Below are positions 11,627 to 23,600 of a stretch of DNA of 64,000 nt, in pieces. Each line of letters begins with the position of its first letter. Within the stretch, counting starts at the first letter, position 1. The notes below the pieces were generated by a model that made no database searches, was not told where the DNA came from, and worked only from the letters and a program-made list of their open reading frames with translations. The DNA is from Cepaea nemoralis (lineage: Eukaryota > Mollusca > Gastropoda > Stylommatophora > Helicidae). The stretch lies in assembly GCA_014155875.1 (NCBI GenBank), contig JACEFZ010006261.1, forward strand, positions 372,001 to 436,000, written 5' to 3'. A program made the translations under genes and the position numbers.

Positions 11627-12164
11627 CTATTACAAAAGAAGAATTGAAGAGATTAGAACAATAATCGCCATGGTAAAATTAGCCTTTAGGGAGATGAAAA
11701 ACATACTGACAAATAAAAAGATATCAATTGAAACGAGAAAAAGAGTGTGAAGTGCTACATAGAACCTGTATGGATGTGAAGCTTGGACAATGAGCAGCCA
11801 AGCTGAAAAACATCTGATGGCTGTGGAAATGTGATTTCTGAGGAGAATGCAAAGAATACCATGGACAGACAGAAAAACCAATGACCAAGTACTACAAGAA
11901 ACAAATGAAAATCGTAAATTGATTAGAGAAATTAGACGTAGACAGTCAAAATGTTTTGGACATGTTATGAGAAGAAATAAATTGGAGATCTTGGTGATAA
12001 CTAGCAAGATCGAGGAGGAAGAGAACAAGGGGAAGACATGTAAATACCTGGATGGCTTGACCACGTGGCATAATCGAGACAGGAACACTGATCTGATCCA
12101 CGACTCTAGTGATCGAGTGAAATGGCGATTCATGACCACCACCGCTTGCTGGCTTGGCACATAA
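11627..12164 (+). pseudogene. RTE LINE C-terminal fragment
   Basis: The + frames give FREMKNILTNKK, EAWTMSSQAEKHLMAVEM, RMQRIPWTDRKTNDQVLQ, KCFGHVMRRN and DLIHDSSDRVKWRFM. This is nearly residue-for-residue the C-terminus of the intact RTE LINE at 14872-17840, so it is the same or a sister family. Internal stops and a frameshift around 11750-11840 inactivate it. It ends at TAATGGATGGATT, an ATGG-type tail. Confidence 0.9.
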
Positions 12165-12912
12165 TGGATGGATTATAAAAAGGCTGGATGGTGGGTTTAA
12201 ACTATATCCCCGCTTTAATGGACTTTATTGGGCAAAATAAGGTAGCAAAGATAGAGAGGAGAAAATTACAACTTCAATTTCAATTGTGATGTGGTAATAA
12301 AACAATGATACTAATAATACTCCGTATTTTTAACACAAACGTTAACAGTGGCATAGCATAAGATCATCATTTGGAATTATAACGCTATAATTAAAGAAGA
12401 AATAATGTTATTATGAGTGCTCATTTTGTTAGCGTGATACCATCATAGCGATATAGGCAACACCTCATCACAGTTACATTGGGCCAAGGATGTCGAGAAT
12501 GGACAGATGATATAGAAGTGTCCATGCAACAGCTAATGGTTGGTGAGCAACACAATGAGACACATATTTGTAACAGACTCACAGAGTATGCTTCAGAAAG
12601 TGGAAATTGGTTTGTGAAGTGGCTAGCATTGCATGACAGGGTGCAGATTTAGAACATATCATGGTTTTTCTGTACATGATTTGCAGGTATTTGAGGCAAG
12701 GAACAGGCTGAAAAATTAGCTGCTGCTGTCCCTCTGAACAGAGAGCTACTTTACTATAAAGATGATGAGGTATTCGTATATGGAAAGACTGGCTTGGAAG
12801 GGAGTAGTCAAAAACATATAGAAAAAGCATGGCTTTTTAAAAATCAAATTGCTATTGGAATAATCAGAATGAGAACTCCATAATTAAGTATTCAATATTT
12901 TATACTCTAGCT
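12165..12912 (+). other. Mostly unrecognised; possible RNase H relic
   Basis: Around 12640-12800 the + strand reads FAGI, a stop, then GKEQAEKLAAAVP. This resembles the GHAGV-GNEQADKLA motif of RNase H in I-like LINEs. The match is short and contains stops, so it is only a suggestion of a relic. Nothing was recognised in the rest. Confidence 0.3.
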
Positions 12913-13925
12913 GTTGTTAGGAAAGGGGAAAATGGAGGATGTAGTGGGGAATTATGGTTTAGGTACAAGTACAAGAAATGAAAGAGGGGAAAAGCTAATA
13001 GAATGGGCAAATATCAATGATATGATAATTGGAAACACATGGTTTAAACACCATAAAAGACGACTGTACACATGGAAAAGCCCTGATAAGAACATATATG
13101 CAACCAAATTGACTACATACTAATTAATAAAAGATTTAGAAATGCTTTAATTAATGTAAAGACAATGCCTGGTGCTGACTGTAATAGTGATCATGTACCA
13201 CTATGTGGACAAATAAAAGTAAGATTAAGGGAAAAAAATGGTTAAGAACATGAGACTTAATAAAGAGGTTCTGAAAATAGATAAAGAACTGCAAGAACAA
13301 TACAGAGTGACTGTGAAAAATAGGTACAATGCAATAACTAAAATACAGAGTATAGATGAACAATGGGAAATGTGAAGGGACTCCATTCATCAAACTAGCA
13401 AAGAAGTATTACCGGAGAGAGGCAAAATAGCTAAGAAAAAATGGATGAATGAAGAAATCTTAAAACTGGTAGATAAAAGAAAACAGAGTAAAAATGGCAA
13501 ACAAGAATACACTAAGATAAATAAAGAAATAAAAGATAAATTTGGGAAGGCTAAAGAAAGTTGGCTAAACGAGCAATGCAAAAAAAAAAAAATGAATTAA
13601 ATTCCATTAATGATACAAAAATTATGTACAGACAAACAGTGAGCTTACAGGAAGAAAAATAAGAATAAATACAGGGTGTTTGAAATCAAAAACAGGAAAG
13701 ATATTATTAGAGGAAGATGCTATAATGAAGAGGTGGAATGAGTATATAAGAGAATTATATGACGGAGAAAGGGAAGAATTAACAGAAGATAGTAACTTAG
13801 AAGGTCCACCTATTCTGAAAGAAGAAGTCGCTGACGCTATGAAACGTATGAAGAAAGGAAAAACAGCTAGGCCAGATGAAATCACAATAGAAGAATTAGA
13901 AGTGTTGGGAGAATTTGGAGTAGAT

Positions 13926-14740
13926 ATATTTGTCATGGCATAAATGACAGCCAGACAGAATTAAAAGAAGGACTAAGTGAACCAGAATAGGGAAGTAGAA
14001 GAAAGTAAACACATGAGCACAATAGAGCACTTGGACGGAACAAAGATACGTCACAAGTGCGTATATGGACAACCAAACGGTTGTCGCGAGTCCGTTGTTG
14101 GCCAGCCTCGACATGACTCACATCTAGCAGGCAAATTGGAACATTGTACCTTTAAAGCACGCACGTATTCCACTCACATGAGGACACTGCACAATACATC
14201 GCAACTCCTTACACGAGCAGGCATTGGACGAAGATGGGTGTAGCCCTTAAAGAAATCTAGCACTTCGGGCATCGGCAGGTCGCCCAGAGGTCGGAATAAC
14301 GGATGCAGACTGACGAGGTGTCATGGATCGAGTCTAGCTTCAGACACCCGAGTAGGATAGTGTGAGCGCTTCTGGCATCAGGTAGGATAGCATGAAGGTA
14401 ACCTAGACAGTTAGGACTGTAGCCGGATTGACAGTGCACATTGTGAGACTGATGAGGGAATGTTTGACGGGTGTGAGTGCTGAAGGCATCAGCATCGTAG
14501 ACATATGAAGACTTCATTTATGTCTTGCCAACGGTCAATATACGGTTGATTGTCACTGCACCATGGTTTACTTGAGTCCTTTTCGCTGTGATGGTTGTCA
14601 TGTTGTTGTCGTCTGATGTGAGCACGGACACACACACTCAGGGTACAGCTTACTCCTAGATCATATATCGAGCAAGAGCGCAGCTGAGCTGATCTGATGG
14701 CCGCGATACAGTGACCTGGCAGCCGCTAGCGATCAGCCCT
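13926..14740. other. Unidentified ~0.8-kb insertion in LINE A
   Basis: LINE A reading stops after EEFGVD (13925) and resumes at TILAKMLNDIY (about 14741). The intervening ~815 bp has no protein similarity I recognise, no obvious terminal repeat and no A/B-box promoter. I could not define a target duplication, so boundaries are good to about 10-15 bp. It could be a non-autonomous transposon or a filler from repair. Confidence 0.55.
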
Positions 14741-14871
14741 GTGACAATATTAGCCAAAATGTTGAATGATATTTACAGTAGTGGATATTTACCCAGTGAT
14801 ATGCTGAAATCTGTATTTATAGCTATACCAAAAAGACCAGGAGCAATTGATTGTGAAGATTTTCGTACAAT

Positions 14872-17840
14872 CAATCAATCAATCATGTGCCATGCCGGAA
14901 AGCGTGGGCGGTCATGATTCGCCATTTCACTTGATCACCAGAGTCGTGGATCAGCTCAGTGTTCCTGTCTCGTCCATGCCATGTGGCCAAGCCATCCAGG
15001 TATTTTCCTCTCGGTCTTCCTCTTGGTCTGTTCCCTTCGATTTTGCCAGTTGTCACTAAGTTCTCCAGTCCATTTCTTCTCATAACATGTCCAAAACATT
15101 TTGACTGTCTACGTCTAATTTCTCTAATCAATCTACGATTTTCATTTGTCTCTTGTAGTACTTGGTCATTGGTTTTTCTATCTGTCCATGGTATTCTTTG
15201 CATTTTCCTCAGAAACCACATTTCTGCAGCCATCAGATGTTTTTCAGCTTGACTGCACATTGTCCAAGTTTCACATCCATACAAAAGAACAGGCTCTATG
15301 TATCCCCTCAACACTCTTTTTCTCGTTTCAATTGACATCATTTTATTGGTCAGAATGTTTTTCATCTTGCTAAAGGCTACTTTCGCAATGGCGATTCTTG
15401 TTCTAATCTCTTCAAGGCATCTGCCATCAGATGTTATGACTGTTCCGAGATAATTGAACCGATTCACTTGTTGAAGAATATTCCCATTTACTTGTATATT
15501 ACATTGTGGTACTTCGTTCTTCCTAGTGACGACCATAACCTGTGTCTTCCTACAATTTAATTCCAACCCCAGCTGCTCACTGTGTACAACCACAGCGTCT
15601 ACTAATTGTTGCAGATCCTGTGCATTGTCTGCAATCAATACTGTATCATCTGCATATCTAATGTTATTTATGTTTCGTCCTCCAATGCTGATTCCATTTA
15701 GGTCTTCTACATTTCTGAAAATATTTTCACTGTATAGGGAAAAAAGATCTGGAGACATTACACATCCCTGCCTAACACCTCTCTTAATAGGTTGGTATTG
15801 TCCTACTTCATTATCAATTCTTATGGCAGCTTGTTGTTTCCAATATATGTTTTTTATAAGTCTAATGTCTTTCCCATCAATTTGTAGATCTGCAAGCATA
15901 TCCACAATGTTGACGTGTCTAACTCTATCAAAAGCCTTTGTGTAGTCAATAAAGCAAAGATGTATATCCTTGTTTACTTCTAAAGCACGTTCAATAACTG
16001 TTCGCAGCATATACACAGCATTTACTGTACCCTTTCCTTCTACAAAACCACATTGTTCTTCCCCTATTTCAGGTTGTATTTTCTTCCTCACTCTTTGCAT
16101 GATAATTCGTAACAAAATCTTTGTGATGTGACTCATTATACTAATTGTTCTATGTTGATCACATTCTAAGGTTCCTGATTTCTTTGGGATTGCAATAAAT
16201 ACAGAATTACATAATTCAGAAGGTATATCTCCAGTATCATATAATGTGTTCAGCAGTCTAGTGACTTGCTCTAGACCAAATTCTTCTAAAGCTTTAATCA
16301 TTTCTGTTGTGATGTTATCTGCACCGGGGGCCTTGCCAGCTTTCATATGCTTAAGAACATTTTGAACCTCCATCTTTAAAATTGCTGGTCCTTCATTATT
16401 AAATCTAATAGCATACTGTTCCTCTCTGTTATCATTATACAGGTCTTTCACATAATCTGTCCATACATGTAGAATCTGATCTTTTTCTATTATGATTTCG
16501 CCATCTTTAGTTTTTAGACAGCCTGTTGATGTACTTGTTCTTTTATTAGTAAGTTCCTGAATTCTTTTGTGTACTAATTTGGTATTTTGACTGTTGTGTT
16601 GTTTTTCAATTTCTAAGCACTTTTCCTCAAGCCATGATTCTTTTGCCTTCCTACATAATATTCTGACTTGTCTGTGAATTTCTTCATATTTGGCAGGATT
16701 ATTTTTGTTGAGTCTTCTTGTTTCCATTAAGTGTAAAATTTCCTCAGTCATCCATTTCTTTCGACCCACCTTCTTTAATTTTGGAATAGTTGTTTCTGCA
16801 GCCACATTGATTGAATTCTTTAACATTTCCCATTGATCATCCACATCCTGGAATAGGATCTCTAGATCAGACAATATTTCAAATCTGTTCTGTACTTCTA
16901 TGTTGAATTTGTTTTGTATTTCCTTGTCATTACTCAATGTACACAAATCATATTTAGTGTTCCCTGTTGTATACTTGACTTTCTTCAACTTTATCCTCAA
17001 TGTTCCTGTGAGTAATCTGTGGTCACTATAACAATCAGCACTGGGAACTGTTTTTGCTACTGTTAGGGCGTTTCTAAATCTTCTGCTAATGAGAATGTAG
17101 TCAATCTGGTTTCTAATCCTGCTATCAGGACTCCTCCATGTCCATAATCTTCTAGGGTGTTGTTTGAACCAGGTGTTTCCTACAATCATTTCCTGTTCTT
17201 TTGCCCACTCTACTAGTCTGTATCCTCTTTCATTTCTCTCTCCTAAACCATAGTTTCCTACTGTGTATCTATCCCCTTGATTTCCTACTTTTGCATTGAA
17301 GTCCCCTATTATGATGTTTATTTCTGAATTTTTACATTTCTTTAAGGCAGACTCTATGTCATTATAAAATTCCTCTACACTATCTTCACTAGACTCTCCT
17401 GTTGGGGCATATACTTGAATAACATTTATGTTAAAAGGTCTGCCACTCAATTTAACTAGTAATACTCTGTCCGACACGGCCCAATATCCCTGAACAGACG
17501 TTGATGTTTTCCGGTCCAAAATTATTGCCACTCCCCTATGTCGATCCTCACCTCCAGAATAAATAATCTTAAAATCTTTATGTATCTTGATGCCTGCTCC
17601 TGTCCATCTCGTTTCGCACATACCTAATATATTAATTTTTTCTCTTTGAATTTCTTGTGTTATGTTCTCTAATGTTCCGTCGTTGTTTAACGTCCTAACG
17701 TTCCATGTTCCTAATTTTAATGTCTCTGTCCTTGTCTTGCGATGATCAGTTTTTAAGCGAATCATAATAAACTAGGCAATTTCAAAGAGGTAGTTTGCCG
17801 TTGCTTTCCTCTATGGCAGTGACCATACTGGCCGGGTGAC
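14872..17840 (-). mobile_element. Intact-looking RTE/BovB-like LINE ('LINE B')
   Basis: This ~2.97-kb insertion into LINE A is flanked by the 11-bp duplication TTTCGTACAAT (14861-14871 and 17841-17851). The 3' end is on the left, with a (TGAT)n tail (GATTGATTGATTG in the minus sense). The right-hand side holds ~75 bp of 5' UTR before the ATG at 17765. RTE elements are about 3.2 kb with short UTRs, so this is complete or nearly so. It interrupts LINE A exactly within FRTIN. Confidence 0.92.
14883..17765 (-). CDS. RTE-clade endonuclease-reverse transcriptase, 960 aa
   Basis: One open frame encodes the enzyme that nicks target DNA and copies the element RNA at the nick. The N-terminal ~240 residues are an APE-type endonuclease: LGTWNVRTLN, then CETRWTG (catalytic Glu), GDFNAKVG and YSDHRLL (Asp-His pair). 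RT follows at roughly residues 460-740, with FIDYTKAFDRV, GVRQGCVMSPDLF and the catalytic RYADDTVL. The C-terminal region carries KCFGHVMRRNGLEN and RPRGRPRGKYLDGL. Motif order and spacing match the RTE/BovB clade. No stop or frameshift interrupts it and the key residues are present, so it may encode active protein. No separate ORF1 was seen. Confidence 0.93.
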   Translation of the reverse strand: MIRLKTDHRKTRTETLKLGTWNVRTLNNDGTLENITQEIQREKINILGMCETRWTGAGIKIHKDFKIIYSGGEDRHRGVAIILDRKTSTSVQGYWAVSDRVLLVKLSGRPFNINVIQVYAPTGESSEDSVEEFYNDIESALKKCKNSEINIIIGDFNAKVGNQGDRYTVGNYGLGERNERGYRLVEWAKEQEMIVGNTWFKQHPRRLWTWRSPDSRIRNQIDYILISRRFRNALTVAKTVPSADCYSDHRLLTGTLRIKLKKVKYTTGNTKYDLCTLSNDKEIQNKFNIEVQNRFEILSDLEILFQDVDDQWEMLKNSINVAAETTIPKLKKVGRKKWMTEEILHLMETRRLNKNNPAKYEEIHRQVRILCRKAKESWLEEKCLEIEKQHNSQNTKLVHKRIQELTNKRTSTSTGCLKTKDGEIIIEKDQILHVWTDYVKDLYNDNREEQYAIRFNNEGPAILKMEVQNVLKHMKAGKAPGADNITTEMIKALEEFGLEQVTRLLNTLYDTGDIPSELCNSVFIAIPKKSGTLECDQHRTISIMSHITKILLRIIMQRVRKKIQPEIGEEQCGFVEGKGTVNAVYMLRTVIERALEVNKDIHLCFIDYTKAFDRVRHVNIVDMLADLQIDGKDIRLIKNIYWKQQAAIRIDNEVGQYQPIKRGVRQGCVMSPDLFSLYSENIFRNVEDLNGISIGGRNINNIRYADDTVLIADNAQDLQQLVDAVVVHSEQLGLELNCRKTQVMVVTRKNEVPQCNIQVNGNILQQVNRFNYLGTVITSDGRCLEEIRTRIAIAKVAFSKMKNILTNKMMSIETRKRVLRGYIEPVLLYGCETWTMCSQAEKHLMAAEMWFLRKMQRIPWTDRKTNDQVLQETNENRRLIREIRRRQSKCFGHVMRRNGLENLVTTGKIEGNRPRGRPRGKYLDGLATWHGRDRNTELIHDSGDQVKWRIMTAHAFRHGT

Positions 17841-18459
17841 TTTCGTACAATTAACCTCATAAACCATATCACTAAGCTTCTACTCAGAATCATAATGAGA
17901 AGAACCAAAAAGAAAATAAAAATGGAAATTAGTGAAGAACAGTATGGATTTGTGGAAGGAAAGGGCACAAACAATGCAATTTATACATTACGGACACTAA
18001 TAGAAAGGTCAATAGAGAAACAGAGAGACATATATTTGTGCTTCATAGATTATACCAAGGCATTTGATAAAGTAAAATATGATGAACTAATTACAATGTT
18101 GGAAGATATCAACATTGATGGAAAAGATTTAAGAATAATAAAGAATGTTTACTGGAACCAAGTAGCAGCAATTAAAATGGGAAATAAAGAGGGTAGTTAC
18201 GAACAGATAAAGCTAGGAGTACGACAGGGGTGTGTCTTGTCACCAGATCTTTCCTCCCTGTATAGCGAAGTAATAATGAGAGAGATCAAAGAGATGCCAG
18301 GAATACTAGTTGGAGGTTATAATATAAATAATATACGCTATGCACAGTATTGGTGGCGGATAATTCAACAGATCTACAACAATTATTAGACGTTGTAGTA
18401 ACAGAGAGTGCAAGGAAAGGACTCTCCTTGAATATCAAGAAAACAGTAACAATGGTAAT

Positions 18460-20595
18460 TGTAACAAGCTACGTGGAGGGTCCCAAATAGCCCTATCACA
18501 ATATTTCAATAATCTTCTATATAGCCCTGGCTGGGATAGGTCTTTACCTGCCAACCCTCCTCCGTTTTCCCCGGACTCACTGTCACTCTTTCTTTCGACC
18601 TAAGGACCTATTTCCGGCAATGTTCTTCTGGCTGATCCATATATATAACACAGTGATCGTTGGAATAAACTAAAACTTGATTTATTAAATCAATAAAGGA
18701 CAGCACAGGAAAACATCAAGGCAGTTAACACAGATAGTTCAAAACAGACACAACACTGATAAAGTTCAGGCACAGAGCATCAAGGCTTTACATCATAGAC
18801 CAAGCTGTAGTCAAGGTCCGTTCTGTCCACATATCGCTCACCAAATGATAAGTCCTCCTTGCTCTCCCTCCCGGTTCGTTTGGCCAACAACGGTTCTCCG
18901 TGGACCCAGGTTAATATTCGTGGGAAAAGTGTCCTGTGATCCCTGGTCACAATGCTAAGGGAAAGTTCTTACAAAAAGGAAATAGTTCATGAGCGGAAAT
19001 GGAGTAGGTATCCTTCACTGTCTCATACAAGGATGGATGGGTCTGATATTTAGGTGTGTTCAGTCCCGAATACAAACTGACTCGATCTTAGCTTATCGAG
19101 ATGACTGGCGAGGTGTTAGACAGAGTGATGGTCATTCTTTCGGGCTAGCTGTGGCACTATCGGGTATAAATCACCACCGTAGACCAGGCATGGCCTAAAA
19201 CTTGACATGGCCTCATCTTCAACATAATTTCATCGTATAGCCCTGTTGAGACCTTCAGCTCTGTTCCTACCTTCAAAAAGGAATGACCCTGTAAAGAATA
19301 AACAGCAGTGAGAGTCTCCAGCCTAAACTTCTGGTACAGCCGACATGGAGACTCCTTATGGTCTCAGCACATCAGCTGCTATCAACAAAATATATAATAT
19401 TCCGAGATATATATTTATTCACCATACCTGCGTGAATTCGCCTGACCTGACAAGAGGTCCTGGATTGGCGGTGTCTTTTCTAGACTAGGCCTTTAGCTTG
19501 ACGGAGTCCTGTCGTTTGACCCTAGGTACTTTGTGCCTACACGACTCACACTCCACACTCATACCAAGCCTTTATTATTATTGGGCCCATTCATTTCCAT
19601 GCTTTCCTCTCACTTGCAAACCATGCCTTTCTCGCAACCAAGATCTTGTGGTGTGGTGCGCCCAGTAATCGGTGTGTTTCTCCCCCCTAAGTGGGGTTAT
19701 ATGGCACACCGTGTATTTCCCCATTCAAAGAAGATACTACCCCTCCCGGCCGCCGCTCTCGACTGAGCTGTCACCCCAATGTACCGGCATTGCCCTGCCC
19801 AAGCCATGGGGTAGATAAGTTCAGGTTCTCTCAGTGAGATAGAGGAGTCCATTATCCTCCCGACATCCTATCGAGTGACAGACGAAAGAGATAGTCCTGT
19901 GGCTAGCATCCCCTGGCTCAAAAAGATAGATTATAGATTGGTGGACCCCATCCCCGTAGCTATCTAATGTGCCTATATTTAAAAGAGAGATGCTACTAAT
20001 TAACGGTAAGCCATAGGAATCAAGATAGCAACAGCTCATCTGCCGCCAAGAACAAATGAAATCCTCTGGGGAGATATATTGTTCAGATTCACTCCCCCTG
20101 CTATGCCAAGAACAAGACGCCTAGTCAGATTGCCAACGGTCAACCCACTCACAATATGGGCATACCCGGCTTTTCGCCAGTTCGTTTCAGTCGTTAAGAC
20201 AATAAATATTTATAGGCCAAGTTTTGCCTGGACCAAAGAAAACCCAAGTTTACCTTTTTATTCCACCAGTAGTAGACCTTTTTAAAAATGTCTCAATCTT
20301 TAACTTGAACTCTTGACATTCGGCCGTGGATGGCCATCAGTAGAAACGGACATGAATCCTCCAGAAGCCGCACCAGTGTACATTTGGCGCAAGGCGCTTC
20401 ATCGGGTTTACCCGCAAGATCCAAACATATATTTACTCGCTCCATATAAAGATTGTGTTATGAAGGTAACCCAAAGAACTATCTTTCATGGAGATTGAGC
20501 GAACAAGAGAACTGAGAGCTTCCGAAAGCCGTTTCCCCCTGTTTCCCCAAAATCAAAGAAGGTATAAGGACATGGACCACTGGCGTTTCGCTACA
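18460..20595 (-). repeat. 3' LTR of Gmr1-like element (left copy)
   Basis: This 2136-bp terminal repeat starts TGTAACAAGC and ends TTTCGCTACA as written on the + strand. I see about three differences from the right copy: A/T at ~18749, A/G at ~18917 and one A fewer in the run near 18930. That points to recent insertion. It contains no meaningful ORF. Relative to most gypsy LTRs it is long. Confidence 0.95.
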
Positions 20596-20610
20596 TAGGC
20601 CCCCTCTTAA
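20596..20610 (-). other. Polypurine tract
   Basis: Read on the minus strand, the 15 bases before the 3' LTR are TTAAGAGGGGGCCTA-like, a purine run where second-strand synthesis would be primed. Its position immediately internal to the 3' LTR is as expected for LTR retrotransposons. Confidence 0.75.
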
Positions 20611-20622
20611 GAAAGTCGAACC

Positions 20623-23600
20623 CTACGAACTTTCTACTGTCAGTGGTTCTGTTCGAATGACCCCACCCTCACATTCAACCATAGGATGCCGTGATAGGAA
20701 ATCTGCTCCCACATTCTCCCTTCCGGGGATGTATTCGACCGTGAACTGATACGGTTGTAGGAGCAATGACCATCTCATTAACCTCGCGTTCAGTTTCTTA
20801 GAAGTTGCCAAGAACGTCAGAGGTTGATGGTCAGATTGCACTTTGAACGGTACTCCATACAGATAAGGTTGAAATTTCTGTACCGCCCACACTAGAGCTA
20901 GACATTCCCGTTCGACGGTGGAGTAATTCCGTTCGGCGGGTAACAGTTTTCGACTGGCATATGCCACCGGACACAGCACCGAAGGATTATCTCGCCCTTC
21001 CTGCAACAGAGTTGCCCCAATCCCTATGTTACTCGCGTCGGTTCTCAGAACAAACGTTTTCTCCAAATCTGGGAGTTGCAGGACTGGCCTATCCACCAAC
21101 GCCTGTTTCAGCTTCCCATAAGCCTCTTCACAGCTCGGGGTCCAGATTATAAGATCTGGCGATCCTTTCTTCAGAGTCTCAGTTAACGGCGCCGCAATTT
21201 CGTTGAACTTTGGAATAAATTTCTGGTAAAACCCACACAGAGACAAGAAAGACCTAACATCTTTTTTGGATCTAGGACGGGGTGCGAGACGGACCTTTTC
21301 AATATTCTTTTCTTCCGGTACCAGTCCCCCTGGGGTAATAGTATGTCCCAGAAATTCCAAGGATTGATAGCCAATCATGCATTTGGCTGGACGGGCGGTT
21401 AACCCTTCCTCTTTTAACCTTTTGAAGATCTGTCCCAAGGACCTCAGGTGATCTCTCAGATTGTCAGACGCGATGAGAATATCATCCATAAACGAGACCA
21501 CAGAGGGATCCTTTAAAGGGTCTAATAACATTCTCATCATGCGAGTGAACACACTGGGCGCATTGCTCAGCCCAAAAGGCATCACCTTAAATTCGTAATG
21601 GCCGCTCGGAGTACTGAAAGCGAGCATGGGCCGAACCTCAGGCTTCACAGGGATCTGATAATATCCCCGACTTAAATCGATTTTTGAGAAGTACTTTGCC
21701 CTATTTAATCTGGCAAATAGTTGATTTGTGTTTGGTAACGGCTCAACTTGGAATGTCGTACAACTGTTTAAATGCCTGTAATCAATACATAAGCGGTGCT
21801 CCCCGCTTGGCTTCCTCAACAAGACAACCCCGGCATTATAAGGAGAAGTCGAAGGAGTTATGATGTCATCATCCAGAAGCTTCTGGATTTCTGCTTCCAG
21901 GGCCTTCTCTTTCGAAAAGGGCACTGGATATATTTTTTGGCGAATGGGGTCTTGGGTAGTCAGAGTCATATCAAACTCGACCAACCCTGTCCGCCCTGGA
22001 CGATCGGTAAGAATCTGTTGATGGGACTCCAACAAACGGATGACCAGTTCTGTTTCTTCAGTCGACAGATCAGGATTTATATGTACATCCTTATAGGTTT
22101 CCCCAGGTTGTAAAGGATACTCCCTATCCGCGTCTTCGCCCGATTCAGTTTCCATCGCGACCGCCATAGTCATGAGTGGGAGAGAAGTACCATCGGATCG
22201 TTCCTCATATTTTTTTAAGAGGTTAATGTGAAAGATTTTAGATTTCCCCCTGATCCGGATAGCATAATTGGTACGGGACACAACCCTTTCCACCGGGAAA
22301 GGCCCCTGCCAACCAATTTCGAGTTTATTGGAACCTACTGGAAGTAACAACAGAACCCGATCCCCCACTTTAAGAGACCTATCTTTCGTCCTTCTATTGT
22401 AGTAGGCCGCGTGTCTCTTTCTGGCCGCTCTCAGATTCTGAGCTGCCAAAGCCCAACCCGTCTGGAGTTTCTTCTTTAACTCTTCGACGTATTTATATGA
22501 GGATACAACTTCTTCGGAAGTTTCTTCCTCTGTCCAACATCTCATTAGGGCTTCTAAGGGACCCTTAATTGGCCTCCCGAATAGTAGAGTGGCTGGTGGC
22601 AACCCGGTCGACCCATGGGGAACCTCCCGATAGGCGAACAAGGCGGCCGAGATATACTCATCCCATCTGTCTGGTTTCTCTTGAGACAACTTCCGAAGCA
22701 TGGTCATCAAGGTACCATTAAACCTCTCTACTTGCCCATTAGACTGAGGGTGGTACGGGCTTGTGTGAATGTGGTTAGTCTGGAAGATACGAAAGACTTC
22801 TTCCATCAGCTTACCACAGAACTGAGACCCATTGTCCGTTAGGATCTGGTTGGGAAATCCCAACCTAGTAAAGGTCTCCATCAGTGCATCAGCCACTCGC
22901 TTAGAGTCGATTGTGGCCAACGGTATCGCCTCGCCCCACATGGAACAGCAATCCACCATCGTGAGAATGTACTTATTCCTCTTCCTAGTCCGAGGAAGAG
23001 GACCAACAAGATCGATGGCAACTCTCTCGAAAGGAGAGTTCATAATGGGCATGTCTCCCAGGACTACCGGAGCTGTCCAGTGTTTTGGTGCCACACGCTG
23101 GCACTCTGGGCACGACTTGACGTACCTACGCACGTCTCCAGTCATCCCTGGCCAGTAGTAATGGCAGGAAATGCGCTGGAGAGTTGCCCCGACACCCATA
23201 TGTCCACTGAAAGAAATGGTGTGTCCCATATGAAGAAGCTGTTCCCGATAAGCCTTAGGAACTACCAGCTGTCCATGCTGGCGATCCTCCACTCCGGCTC
23301 TCCGGTACAGTAACCGATTCTTCATATAATACTGACCCCGTCTTGGTGGGTCAGAACTTTTGGGCAACTGGTTGAAGCAAGGTTGCAAAGTAGCATCCTG
23401 GCTTTGAGCAGCTCGTAACTCCCCAGGCAAGGGATTCACGATCAAGGCCGGCGTCTGCTCATCCTCCGATTGAGATCTGGTTTGCATCGCCCCTACGTAC
23501 ATGGGTTCGGTTGGAATCCCTAGAAAGACGTAGCGACAACCCAAGATCATTGGGAAGATAGGATCTAGCAGAACGGCTGCCTGTATAGTGCCGGTAACAT

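Noticed and set aside
14959..15945. Plus-strand frames of 75-139 codons opposite LINE B
   Set aside because: They are antisense shadows of the LINE B reading frame.
18989..20498. Short frames in the left LTR repeated identically at 25711-27220
   Set aside because: They are duplicated because the LTRs are duplicated; no family motif is visible and LTRs are normally noncoding.
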